Source of the DNA: a virus
Virus record (IMG/VR): IMGVR_UViG_3300031712_000003
Span: 24,452 to 88,451 of that record
DNA: 64,000 nt
Strand: one strand, 5' to 3'
Shown in pieces: positions 49,382-57,624 of this stretch; position 1 is the stretch's first letter; each line of letters starts with the position of its first letter. A program made the translations under genes and the position numbers. The notes beneath the pieces are model-generated. The model was given only the letters and a program-made list of their open reading frames with translations. It made no database searches and was not told the origin of the DNA.

Positions 49382-49905
49382 TAGGGTGACTCCTCGCCAT
49401 ACAAATCATCGATGTCTGAAGCTGTTGTCTCCGATAGGCCCTGACTAACTAGGTCGACTTCTTCAGTGGTCATTGGAGGTATCCCATAAAGGGCTTCCAA
49501 CGGGTCCCTAGGCGCCGATGCCTTCTTCTGCTTGTCAGCCTCAATCTTAGACAAACGTTGAGCCTCGACTTGCTTCTGTCGGTTCCGGTCTTCTGTATCG
49601 CGAGCAACTACTGTAAGAATTCTATTTTCAAGGCCTGCAGTTCGACGAGCAGCTTGAAAGACCATCCCTGAGAAGCGTTTTCCAGAGTTGGCAATTGAGA
49701 TGTATGAATAGGACGCCTCATCAGCCACGTGCCGAGCCTTGGAGTACAAAGTTGCGTAGATCTCGTTCAACTTTCCAGAGTGATCCACTATCAAGTCACG
49801 AACTCGAACTGCTTCTTCACATAGCTCGTTAATATTCATCTGATCCAGGGACTTCCTGAACCGATAGACCTCTTGCGGCTTGGGTTTTAGTTCGTTGTCA
49901 GCCAT
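49381..49905 (-). CDS. Small helical protein upstream of portal
   Basis: The 174-residue, mostly helical protein has a central coiled coil (residues ~20-65) and a basic helix (ENRILTVVARDTEDRNRQKQ) followed by an acidic tail (TASDIDDLYGEESP). It overlaps both neighbours: TGATG at its start (49905; an in-frame GTG at 49908 is possible) and TAATG at its stop. It may be a portal chaperone or head-core part. No family was recognised. Confidence 0.6.
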   Translation of the reverse strand: MADNELKPKPQEVYRFRKSLDQMNINELCEEAVRVRDLIVDHSGKLNEIYATLYSKARHVADEASYSYISIANSGKRFSGMVFQAARRTAGLENRILTVVARDTEDRNRQKQVEAQRLSKIEADKQKKASAPRDPLEALYGIPPMTTEEVDLVSQGLSETTASDIDDLYGEESP

Positions 49906-50423
49906 CACATTGACGTTTGGATACCAAGGAAGTTGTTGTTCACTGATTTAGGAACTTGGGCGACGAACCCGGTGAAGAATGCTGGTGCCAATAGGTCACC
50001 GGAGATGGTGAGTTCATCCTCCTTGGTCCACAAACCTCTTTTTGATAAGTAAAGTATATCGTTGGCCTGGTAGACCAGAGGAACGTAGGGTCCGCCTAGT
50101 AATCTAGAGGAATATGTATAGCGTTCGTAGCTAGTGGTAGCCATCAGGCACCCACCAGACAACATAATGGCATACTGATAGACCAACTGTTGCTGAGTCA
50201 TTGCAGTAAATTGATCTGCCGACTCATCAGAACCCCAAATCAGGAAACCACCGTATAGACCACTTGAGAATGTCACCATTCTCTCATCAGTAGTGGAGTC
50301 CACCCATTGAACTCCTTGCCCTCCAGACCACCCAAGACTGAGCATGTCCGGAGATACAATAACAGGTTGAGTGTCCCCCTTGAAGAACACAACGCAATCT
50401 CTAGAGCGGATGATCTCGGGCAT
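49905..50423 (-). CDS. Tandem paralogue 3 of a virion-type family
   Basis: The 172-residue beta-rich protein is the most diverged of three tandem paralogues. Shared features are RDC-x-V-x-F-KGD near the start, GWSGGQGVQWVDS, YGGFLIWGSDES-DQFTAMT, YERYTYSSR and a final GIQTSM. The strong repeat of Trp, Gly and Tyr positions suggests one compact beta fold, perhaps a head or tail surface subunit. The gene lies directly upstream of the 174-residue protein and portal. No enzyme motif is seen. Function is unknown; the trio may form a hetero-oligomer. Confidence 0.75.
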   Translation of the reverse strand: MPEIIRSRDCVVFFKGDTQPVIVSPDMLSLGWSGGQGVQWVDSTTDERMVTFSSGLYGGFLIWGSDESADQFTAMTQQQLVYQYAIMLSGGCLMATTSYERYTYSSRLLGGPYVPLVYQANDILYLSKRGLWTKEDELTISGDLLAPAFFTGFVAQVPKSVNNNFLGIQTSM

Positions 50424-50429
50424 GGGGTC

Positions 50430-50960
50430 TCAAATTGAAGTCTGGATTACGATGTAGTTACTGTTCTCAGGAGCTGGGGCTTGAACCACGTTTCCTATGA
50501 AGTAGGTGTTGGGGCGGCGCGGGTCGAGCGGAGCCTGACTCCACTCATCCTCATTGGTCCAGTACCCTCGACGTGAGAACAATACCCTTTGCCCTACCGT
50601 GTAGATGATAGGTACCAGAGGCCCGCTCTGACGCGAGGCGTAGGTATACTGCTCGAAGGCGATGGTTGCTATGACCCAACCACCGGCGCAGAACGTCCCG
50701 TACCCGTAAAGGGGTTGAGCCCCTGTCATCGAAGTGAACTGATCTGAGGACTCGTTGGATCCCCAGAGCATGAAGCCACCGTAGATACCATCAGAGAAGG
50801 TTACAATGAACTCGTCTTGGTCTGAATCAACCCACTTGACTCCCTGCCCACCAACCCAGCCCTGAGTAGCCATGTTCTGAGACACGGAGACAGTATAGGA
50901 ATCGCCCTTGAACAAGACGTAGCAATCACGAGTCCTTGGGAATTCTTGGATGAAGGTCAA
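50430..50960 (-). CDS. Tandem paralogue 2 of a virion-type family
   Basis: This 176-residue protein is close to paralogue 1: GGQGVKWVDSDQDEFIVTFS, GSNESSDQFTSMTGAQPLY, EQYTYASRQSGPLVPIIY, SRRGYWTNEDEW and DPRRPNTYFIG. At DNA level a 25-base block (50506-50530) is identical to 51033-51057 in the next copy, so this pair duplicated recently or converted. Translation begins at TTG that overlaps the upstream TGA (TTGA). Role unknown. Confidence 0.75.
   Translation of the reverse strand: MTFIQEFPRTRDCYVLFKGDSYTVSVSQNMATQGWVGGQGVKWVDSDQDEFIVTFSDGIYGGFMLWGSNESSDQFTSMTGAQPLYGYGTFCAGGWVIATIAFEQYTYASRQSGPLVPIIYTVGQRVLFSRRGYWTNEDEWSQAPLDPRRPNTYFIGNVVQAPAPENSNYIVIQTSI
50506..50530. repeat. 25-base identity between paralogue genes 2 and 1
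   Basis: Bases 50506-50530 are identical to 51033-51057. A second near-identical block covers the region encoding YTYASRQSGPLVP in both genes. This marks a recent duplication or gene conversion. Confidence 0.8.
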
Positions 50961-51493
50961 ATTGACACCTGAATCCCCATGTAGTAATTAGTCAGAGCTG
51001 TAGGGGCTTGAGTTACGAACCCAATAAAATAAGTGTTGGGGCGGCGCGGGTCGAGCGAGAGGGTCCACTCGTCTTCCTTGGTCCAGTAACCCCTCAAGGA
51101 GAACAGAAGACGATCGCTAGCATGGTATACGATAGGTACTAAAGGCCCACTCTGACGCGAGGCGTAAGTATACTGCTCGAAGGAGGTGGTTAGAATATGC
51201 CAGCCGCCAGCCCCTACAGTCCCAAACCTGTAGTAGGGCTGATTCTCAGTCATAGCTGTAAATTGATCTGAGGACTCATTTGAACCCCAGAGCATGAAAC
51301 CAGCATAATAACCATTAGACTGAGTTACTACGAACTCATCGAGGGTCGACGCTACCCACTGCACAGCCTGACCGCCCTTCCACCCTTGGGTAGCTAGGAC
51401 GCTATCAACCGTCACAGGATAGGCATCACCCTTAACAAGGATGATACAATCCCGGTCCCGAATGGGCTCGTTGCTGACGAGCTGCTCAGGCAT
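50957..51493 (-). CDS. Tandem paralogue 1 of a virion-type family
   Basis: The 178-residue first copy has RDRDCIILVKGDAYPVTVDS, GWKGGQAVQWVASTLDEFVV, GFMLWGSNESSDQFTAMTEN, EQYTYASRQSGPLVPIVY and DPRRPNTYFIG. AGGAGA precedes the ATG, which overlaps the topoisomerase stop (TAATG). The three genes form one coupled string between topoisomerase and portal. Conserved Trp, Tyr and Asp positions suggest a common fold and binding face. No known domain is recognised. Confidence 0.75.
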   Translation of the reverse strand: MPEQLVSNEPIRDRDCIILVKGDAYPVTVDSVLATQGWKGGQAVQWVASTLDEFVVTQSNGYYAGFMLWGSNESSDQFTAMTENQPYYRFGTVGAGGWHILTTSFEQYTYASRQSGPLVPIVYHASDRLLFSLRGYWTKEDEWTLSLDPRRPNTYFIGFVTQAPTALTNYYMGIQVSI

Positions 51494-52542
51494 TAGATGG
51501 TCTCCTGCTTCTTCTTGCGATTAGGTAACTGAGCCCAAGCGGACACGATGTCCTCAAGCAGCTTGTTGTTTTTCATATCGCCATTCATGAAGCCTTCCCA
51601 AGAACCACCCTTCTGCCTAAACACCAAACGGATCGACTCAAAATCAATATCCTCAGTAATGAAGTCCTCGCCTAAGAGGTGATCCACTAGTTGACGAATG
51701 ATTCGGTGAGAGAAGATCAGAGGTGGGTTAGTTTCTGGGTCAAGACCTGCAGCCTTCTCGTTGAACTTCTCTATTACCGTACCATCCTTCATGTATGCGT
51801 CTTCGAGAGCGGGAACCAAGTACTGACTACGCAAGGTCGAAGCCTCATGCCCTACAGCCTCAGCAGCCCCTTCAAGGGCCTTCTTGAACTCCTTTTTGAG
51901 GATCTCGTCCTTCCTCTTCCTATCACTGGGGAGTTTTGGACCTTTGGATCTAAGAGCCCGTAGTCTCTCTTGCATTTCACGATTAGCGTGAAGACCTCGA
52001 ATGTCTTTCGCTGTGATATTGAAGGAACTCAAGTACTCGTTGACTTCCTTTGATCCAACACCTTCAAAGAGCCCTCCAGTATCCTTCTCGACGGAGTCGT
52101 AGGCTGCCTTGAGCGCGGGCAAGATCTTGGAGTCATCAACAACCTTCTCGTGCTTCACACCAGACTTACCAGTGTACTTGATGACGGCCTTCCCCTTACC
52201 CAAGGATACATGTTGTTTCTGCCATCCAGTAACTCCGAAGTGCCCACGCTCTTCAGCGGAGTCGTCGTTACCAACCCTCTCGTAGGTGTGGTCGATCAGA
52301 GCCACTACAAGTGCGGTCAACTTGGTTTTGGTATCCTTGGACTTTAGGTCCTTCTCAACCTTACTGCGCAGCTTCCCCAGAGAGGACTTGAACTTCTCGA
52401 TTCGATCAGCCTTCTCATTATTCCTCCGTGATACCTGCTGAGGGCTGTAGATGTAGACCGTGTTCCCACTGTCTAGCTTCTTCTTTTCCTGATAGCGAGC
52501 TGCAACACGGAGCGAAGTCTCATCGAGAATGGGATGCCTCAC
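51493..52542 (-). CDS. Type IB DNA topoisomerase
   Basis: The 349-residue protein has the catalytic set of the poxvirus/bacterial topoisomerase IB family: R89 in YERVGN, K179-D-I-R182 in ITAKDIRGLHANR, His in VGHEASTLRS and the nucleophile Tyr241 in LRSQYLVPALEDAY. It relaxes supercoils through a 3'-phosphotyrosyl intermediate without ATP. The N-terminus contains SLRVAARYQ, also found in an unrelated protein at 55179-55586. Translation starts at GTG with AGGAGG five bases before it and overlaps the terminase stop (GTGA). Its place in the packaging operon suggests a role in DNA packaging, or delivery with the virion. Confidence 0.85.
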   Translation of the reverse strand: MRHPILDETSLRVAARYQEKKKLDSGNTVYIYSPQQVSRRNNEKADRIEKFKSSLGKLRSKVEKDLKSKDTKTKLTALVVALIDHTYERVGNDDSAEERGHFGVTGWQKQHVSLGKGKAVIKYTGKSGVKHEKVVDDSKILPALKAAYDSVEKDTGGLFEGVGSKEVNEYLSSFNITAKDIRGLHANREMQERLRALRSKGPKLPSDRKRKDEILKKEFKKALEGAAEAVGHEASTLRSQYLVPALEDAYMKDGTVIEKFNEKAAGLDPETNPPLIFSHRIIRQLVDHLLGEDFITEDIDFESIRLVFRQKGGSWEGFMNGDMKNNKLLEDIVSAWAQLPNRKKKQETI

Positions 52543-54545
52543 GGTACCCTCCTAGCCATAGATCTGGTGATCATTCGATCCATGATAACGCCATGCTTTC
52601 GCATGCGCGCCATCCTGTAGTTCTGAGGTGTGGTCTCCCGTTGAAGGGGACGTCGGTCATTATCAAGACTATGCTTGGATACTAGCTTAATGTTAGTGAT
52701 CCTAGATAGAGACAACCATGCCGCTCGAACGAAGGCATCGGACACGTCATCATGGAGCCCTTTGACTTTTGGGGCCTCAACAAGGATCTGATTCTTTGCT
52801 CGTTGAGTTGCTTGGAGCCCAAGAACCTCATTGATGAAAGGTGAGTGCTTACCACCTTCAGTCGACGTAGGGAGCGGGTAGTCGTAAAGGTCCAACTTAT
52901 GATCAAACATCAAAAGTTTGACCGCCTGAAACATACGACTCTTCTCATCTTGAGTGAAGAACTCACTGCGGAACTGCTTCAAACCCCTCTTGTGGAGGGA
53001 CTGCTCCAGTGGCAACCCATTCCAACGGTCAAACAAGCCATCCGTAATGTAGAACTTCTTGCAAAGGGCGAATATCCAATCCGCGATTGAGTCAAAGTCC
53101 AACCGATCCACAGTTTCGAGGATCTTGGCGTAATCAATCAGAGGTGAGGTAAGGTGTGGATTGCTTTCATTCCAGGGTATTCCAGCATACCAAACCTCAT
53201 GGTAGTCTTGAACTACCCTATCACCATCGGCATGAGTGATGAAGACTGCTGTACCGTCACCGATGAGTCCAACGTCGATCCCCATCTGATGAGGGCTCCG
53301 AGGACGACCAGAGAAGATAGGCTTGCGCTCGGGCTTGATACACGCCAACAAGTCTTCCTCGCGCTCAACCCAACCACGAACACGGTCTGAGAATTGAGCT
53401 CCATACTCTGTCATGAAAACAGCAGGGTCCTCATGAAACTTCTCTCGAAGAAAGGTTGGATCACAATCTCGAAAGACTTCCCAAGTTGGGGCCTGAATCG
53501 CCAACAGGTTCTCTGACCCCTCAGCCTTGGACATAGCGAAGTGGAAGAGTTCGTAGAACTTACCGGCTCGGTTCAAAGGAGACGAGATCGATATGATTCG
53601 ACTCTCTACCGGACCTATGGGCTCGTTAGTCTCTGGGTTCTTGTGTGAGAACGCCAAGGCTGACGGGGTGATAGCGTCGTAGATGTCCTTGGCAGAGCTA
53701 ACGCCCTTGTCTTGAAAGTGAGCCAGCTCATCGAGGATGATGACGATGTTACCCGAGCCACGGAGGCCCTTGGACACAGACGCCTTGAAGGTGACTCTGA
53801 GACTGGCCTTACCATTAAAGGAGGTGAACTTTCCGTTTTCGTGCCTGACAGTAGGACCGAACCTCTCGATATCATACGGGGTTCTAAACTGGACGTAGCT
53901 GAGGGTGTTGTTGGCAATGTAAGGCTGAAAGAACTCACACTTTGACATGTGCGAGGTCACATCACTGAATAGGAGTCCCGCCTGATCCTTGTCAGTAGCA
54001 ACCGATATGATCTGGATCCTGTTTCCGTTTGGGAGCCCGTAGTACTCCTGAGGGTTACCTAGGGAGATCAACCGATACAACTCATAGCTGGCAAAAACAG
54101 CTGAGAGGGTTGTCTTGCCCGACCGGCGCCCGATGGCTAGGATCAACTGCCTTCGAATGTGATCCTGCTCACCAATGTTGCAGCGACCCTCACTGAACAG
54201 GTACTTGAGGTACTCTAGCTCTGTGAAGCGGTAGAGTACCTTCGTCTTGAACATGTCGTAGATGACAATAGTCTTTTCTTTGTCATCCAACGGGATGTGG
54301 TAGTACATCTTGACGATGAACCGCTGTACCGGATACAGCTTCATCCCGAGGCCCCAAGAGGACTCAGCATACTGCAAGACGTTGAAGATCTTTACATTAC
54401 GACCATCGTGAGCAGTCTCGCTAAGGGCACCATTCATGGATGCCTCTTGCTGAGCATTCTCTAGTATGCTCTTACCTTGATGCCCAGCACTCCGAATCAG
54501 GTGAGCAATACCTAGAGACTTGGTCTCCTTATCCTTGCTAGCCAC
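52539..54545 (-). CDS. terL: Terminase large subunit
   Basis: The 668-residue packaging motor has a Walker A-like motif AIGRRSGKTTLSA (Lys about residue 144) and Walker B IVIILDELAHF. A coupling motif region (ISISSPLNRAGKF) follows. The C-terminal RNase H-type nuclease carries QMGIDVGLIGDGTAVF and, near the end, HDDVSDAFVRAAWL, whose Asp residues bind metal. It cuts concatemeric DNA and pumps it through the portal using ATP. Translation starts at GTG after a GAGG box that overlaps the previous stop region. Length and motif order are normal for a myovirus TerL. No intein is seen. Confidence 0.95.
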   Translation of the reverse strand: MASKDKETKSLGIAHLIRSAGHQGKSILENAQQEASMNGALSETAHDGRNVKIFNVLQYAESSWGLGMKLYPVQRFIVKMYYHIPLDDKEKTIVIYDMFKTKVLYRFTELEYLKYLFSEGRCNIGEQDHIRRQLILAIGRRSGKTTLSAVFASYELYRLISLGNPQEYYGLPNGNRIQIISVATDKDQAGLLFSDVTSHMSKCEFFQPYIANNTLSYVQFRTPYDIERFGPTVRHENGKFTSFNGKASLRVTFKASVSKGLRGSGNIVIILDELAHFQDKGVSSAKDIYDAITPSALAFSHKNPETNEPIGPVESRIISISSPLNRAGKFYELFHFAMSKAEGSENLLAIQAPTWEVFRDCDPTFLREKFHEDPAVFMTEYGAQFSDRVRGWVEREEDLLACIKPERKPIFSGRPRSPHQMGIDVGLIGDGTAVFITHADGDRVVQDYHEVWYAGIPWNESNPHLTSPLIDYAKILETVDRLDFDSIADWIFALCKKFYITDGLFDRWNGLPLEQSLHKRGLKQFRSEFFTQDEKSRMFQAVKLLMFDHKLDLYDYPLPTSTEGGKHSPFINEVLGLQATQRAKNQILVEAPKVKGLHDDVSDAFVRAAWLSLSRITNIKLVSKHSLDNDRRPLQRETTPQNYRMARMRKHGVIMDRMITRSMARRVP

Positions 54546-54547
54546 GA

Positions 54548-55165
54548 TTACCTCAAGTTATTCTGAGCTTCGTCTTCCCAGTTATTCATCTCTGTAGCGA
54601 ACCGATTGAAAAACATGTCGAATAGCTCTGGTGATAGGAGTTCCAGGGCTACCTCACGCATCTTTTCAACCCAGATAGAGAAGATCTTCTGCATCTTCTC
54701 GCTATGGAGGTTAATGGAATCTTGATCGACCTGACGTAGCTTGAGTTCAATCTTGGCGATCTCTTCCAGAGCCTTGACTCTCTTGATAGAGATTGCAGAG
54801 GTGTCCTTACCGTACTTCTCCGATTCAATTCGTTGGAAGTGAAGAGTTGCCGCCTCACGTGCTACGTCAAGCTTGATTCGATGTAGCAGAGCCAAGGTGT
54901 CGCTAGGATTACCTTCGATAAGGCTAACGAGGGGATCAGTATCAATGAACTTCTGCCTCTCGGCAGCCATCAAGGCGTGATACTCCAAGTCTGATCGACC
55001 TGGACGCCTCTCAATCTTACGAGGCCTCCCAGGACCTCTCTTGACGATACCGGTCTCACCTTCAAATGGACCTATATCATGCAAAGGAAGGATTGAAGTA
55101 GCAGCCTCTAAAATCTCCTCATGCGAAGGATCCTCTACATTTGGATTGAGTTCTTCATCTGGCAT
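54548..55165 (-). CDS. Terminase small subunit candidate with AT-hook
   Basis: The 205-residue protein lies immediately upstream of the large terminase gene, its stop only three bases before the TerL start. Near residue 43 it has KRGPGRPRKIERRPGRS, an AT-hook-like segment that should bind the minor groove of A/T-rich DNA. The rest is helical with a coiled coil (residues ~115-160), as in small terminases that recognise the packaging site and form rings. AGGG lies eight bases before the ATG. The assignment rests on position, DNA-binding motif and coiled coil. Confidence 0.6.
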   Translation of the reverse strand: MPDEELNPNVEDPSHEEILEAATSILPLHDIGPFEGETGIVKRGPGRPRKIERRPGRSDLEYHALMAAERQKFIDTDPLVSLIEGNPSDTLALLHRIKLDVAREAATLHFQRIESEKYGKDTSAISIKRVKALEEIAKIELKLRQVDQDSINLHSEKMQKIFSIWVEKMREVALELLSPELFDMFFNRFATEMNNWEDEAQNNLR

Positions 55166-55178
55166 AAAAGTACCCTAG

Positions 55179-55586
55179 TCATCTAACAGGGTCTGCTCCG
55201 CCGCCACCGTCAGTCCTAATGAGGTACTGGGATAGGTTGCGAACAACATTGTAGCCCTTGTCTTTTTTGATCTGAGTTCTGAGGACCTTCGAGAGGTCTC
55301 TACCTGTTTCAGCCAGATTGAGGACGCTCATCTGGTTAGGGGTCCCTGCAAATGCATCCTCTGGGCGGATGTCACGACGATTGGGCGAGACAGTCTCATC
55401 GATGCCCTCCTCCATGAGTTGACCATGGTCTCTGACAATACCGCGGTCTATTCCCCGTGGTTTATTAACAGGACTAACCATTTCATGGACGTTCTTGCGC
55501 TGTCCAGGTTGCTGTTCAGCTTGCATGAAACGAGCAGCAACCCTCAGGGCCAAGGTATCAAAGGAGATCCGGTCTTGAGGGGTCAT
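55179..55586 (-). CDS. Small protein with LRVAARF motif
   Basis: The 135-residue protein starts MTPQDRISFDTLALRVAARF, whose RVAAR core recurs in the topoisomerase N-terminus. The rest is polar, with charged Arg/Asp patches and a C-terminal helix (LRTQIKKDKGYNVVRNLSQY). The ATG overlaps the stop of the 676-residue gene (ATGA), so the two are coupled. No family recognised. The shared N-terminal motif could be a head-targeting tag. Confidence 0.6.
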   Translation of the reverse strand: MTPQDRISFDTLALRVAARFMQAEQQPGQRKNVHEMVSPVNKPRGIDRGIVRDHGQLMEEGIDETVSPNRRDIRPEDAFAGTPNQMSVLNLAETGRDLSKVLRTQIKKDKGYNVVRNLSQYLIRTDGGGGADPVR

Positions 55587-57613
55587 AGGTCGATAGTTGC
55601 TCCACCTAGCTCGACTGAAATCGTTGCAGACTTCGTCGGAACTGGGTTTATGTCAATCTCCAACCCAGACTTCATCTGAACCAGGTCAGCAACTGAAGAT
55701 GGGTTGTGGATCATGAGGCTCCCCAGATCAATCTCGGTAGCTGAACCAGAAGCTAGGATCTCCCTCTGCTGAGCTGCCTTGTCGGCATATGGTGGATCAA
55801 TCACAAGGTGCTTGGCATACTTCGAACAGAACCCAGGGTGAGCTTGCTGAACGCAAGTGGTGCACTTCGACCCGAGCTTCACGTAGGGTACCTGACGGGC
55901 GCGATGAAGCCGCGACCCTTCAGCACAACCCTTGGCGTAATCATTGTAGATAGTTGGATCGATGTAGTAGATGCCTTGGAGCCCTTGCTCACCCATGGCC
56001 ACCTTGAGCTCATTCGACGACGCCAAGATGTCTCGTGAGTCGAATCGAGTCCTTAAAGCATTGAATAACTGGTGTCCGTAAAGGCCTTCATTCAAGAACT
56101 TGGAGGCAGTCTTGACCACTTCACGCTTGGTTAAGCCTGATGTGGTGTACTCATTGATGTTCCCACGGAATGCTTGTTCCACGTAGGCACGCATCGGAAT
56201 GTGAGCTTGGGGATTCGAGACAGATGCTGTTCGGTAGATTGCCTTAAGGGAGTCAACTGGTGTCGCACCCCACTGATGAGACTCTGAACCTGTCCCGAGG
56301 CGCCCTGCCTGCTTGTTATCCCATAGAGCCTGCTTGACAGTATCCTCCGTATAGAGGTCTTCAGCCTTAGCTACAAGAGGCTTCCCGTAGACCAAACACC
56401 GGCTCAACTTGCTATAGATGCAAGTTGCACACTTTTGACTAGAGACAATGCCCTTGATCTGATGGTTGTGCTTCGCAATGAAGTCGGCACCTTCGTGGCA
56501 ACTATCGAAGGATTCCTGAGTTGAGTACACGGTACCATACAACCCAGCTTCCTTGTAGATTGGCTCCCAAGCGCTACGAGTGGCGCGTAGGTCATCCAAG
56601 GAGAACGAGAGCTTCAGAGCTTGAAGCAACTCCGCCTCACTACGACCCTTGAGCATCTCACGCCTCAAGAATGCACAAATGTCGAATGACTTCTTCGAAG
56701 AAGCATTCTTTGAGCTGGAGGCAACCTTGCCCTCAACTGGAGGAGCCCAAGCGAGTTGCTCTGCAAGGTTCTGTTGAGCCTGTGTTGCAAGGACTGGAAG
56801 ATGGACCTTCGGTGGCTCGACTGTAGCCTTGAGTTGGTGAACCGGATTCGCGATGGGCTTTGGAGTCGCAACAGTCCCTGTTACCCGGACATCACCAGCG
56901 AGGTACGCTGACTTGATCCTCTCGCGAGGATCCTGAATCGAAGCCTGCACTGCTTGCTTACCACAAGCACACTGACTTCGCTCTACTGCACCAGCCAACT
57001 CAGAGGAGTACGGTACCTCAAGGACTAACTCCTTATGAAATACTGAGCAAGTTGACTTGGCGTTATGGATGCAATCGAGGCATTGATCCTTGGCTTGAAT
57101 GAACTTGGCTGTCCCAGCATTCCTCTTGACGAACTCAACCTCACTACGACTAGCTTTTCTTGAGCAACTAGGGAAGTCCTTGGCGTCAATATAGTATCGC
57201 CCAAGGAGCCCACGCTCCTGAAGAGTAGTAGCCAATACGGTTTTTGCAGCCTGAAGAGTCCAAGGATCGAACCTAGTCTTCAGGGTGCTACTAATCTTGG
57301 CCGGATCAGTAGATTGCATGATTGCCAACCGAGCAACCTTTTCGACCTGAGCCAAGGTCTCCATGGAGGCCAACTTGCCATGAGCCTCACTCAAGTCGCC
57401 CATGGTTCGATGAACGTCTTTGTTAGGGACCAAGTAAGTGGACGGAGCCTGACCTGTGTGACTCCAAGCAGCCTCCAAGTCCGGAGCGAAGTCCAGGTTT
57501 TGCTTCGGAAGGTCCGAGAGCTCCCGATAGTCTTTATCATTAACGTCAAGCCAATCAAGATTGTTGACTGCGCCTTCCTTGAGAAAACCAGAGATGTCAC
57601 CCAAATCAGCCAT
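55583..57613 (-). CDS. Protein with three helical-Cys modules
   Basis: The 676-residue protein contains three imperfect repeats of ~100 residues at about 115-205, 325-420 and 510-610. Each has a helix with an L-x-x-x-F core (ALRTRF, ALKLSF, TLKTRF), then GL-x-G-x-(Y/V)-Y, a Cys near the next helix, and a C-x2-C-x6-8-C-x3-(Y/F) group followed by K-x-LV (for example CLDC...C in repeat 1). Each repeat thus has four cysteines able to bind Zn or an Fe-S cluster. GAAGGA precedes the ATG. It lies among head/packaging genes and may be an internal head protein. Function unknown. Confidence 0.75.
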   Translation of the reverse strand: MADLGDISGFLKEGAVNNLDWLDVNDKDYRELSDLPKQNLDFAPDLEAAWSHTGQAPSTYLVPNKDVHRTMGDLSEAHGKLASMETLAQVEKVARLAIMQSTDPAKISSTLKTRFDPWTLQAAKTVLATTLQERGLLGRYYIDAKDFPSCSRKASRSEVEFVKRNAGTAKFIQAKDQCLDCIHNAKSTCSVFHKELVLEVPYSSELAGAVERSQCACGKQAVQASIQDPRERIKSAYLAGDVRVTGTVATPKPIANPVHQLKATVEPPKVHLPVLATQAQQNLAEQLAWAPPVEGKVASSSKNASSKKSFDICAFLRREMLKGRSEAELLQALKLSFSLDDLRATRSAWEPIYKEAGLYGTVYSTQESFDSCHEGADFIAKHNHQIKGIVSSQKCATCIYSKLSRCLVYGKPLVAKAEDLYTEDTVKQALWDNKQAGRLGTGSESHQWGATPVDSLKAIYRTASVSNPQAHIPMRAYVEQAFRGNINEYTTSGLTKREVVKTASKFLNEGLYGHQLFNALRTRFDSRDILASSNELKVAMGEQGLQGIYYIDPTIYNDYAKGCAEGSRLHRARQVPYVKLGSKCTTCVQQAHPGFCSKYAKHLVIDPPYADKAAQQREILASGSATEIDLGSLMIHNPSSVADLVQMKSGLEIDINPVPTKSATISVELGGATIDL

Positions 57614-57624
57614 TTCAATATCCT

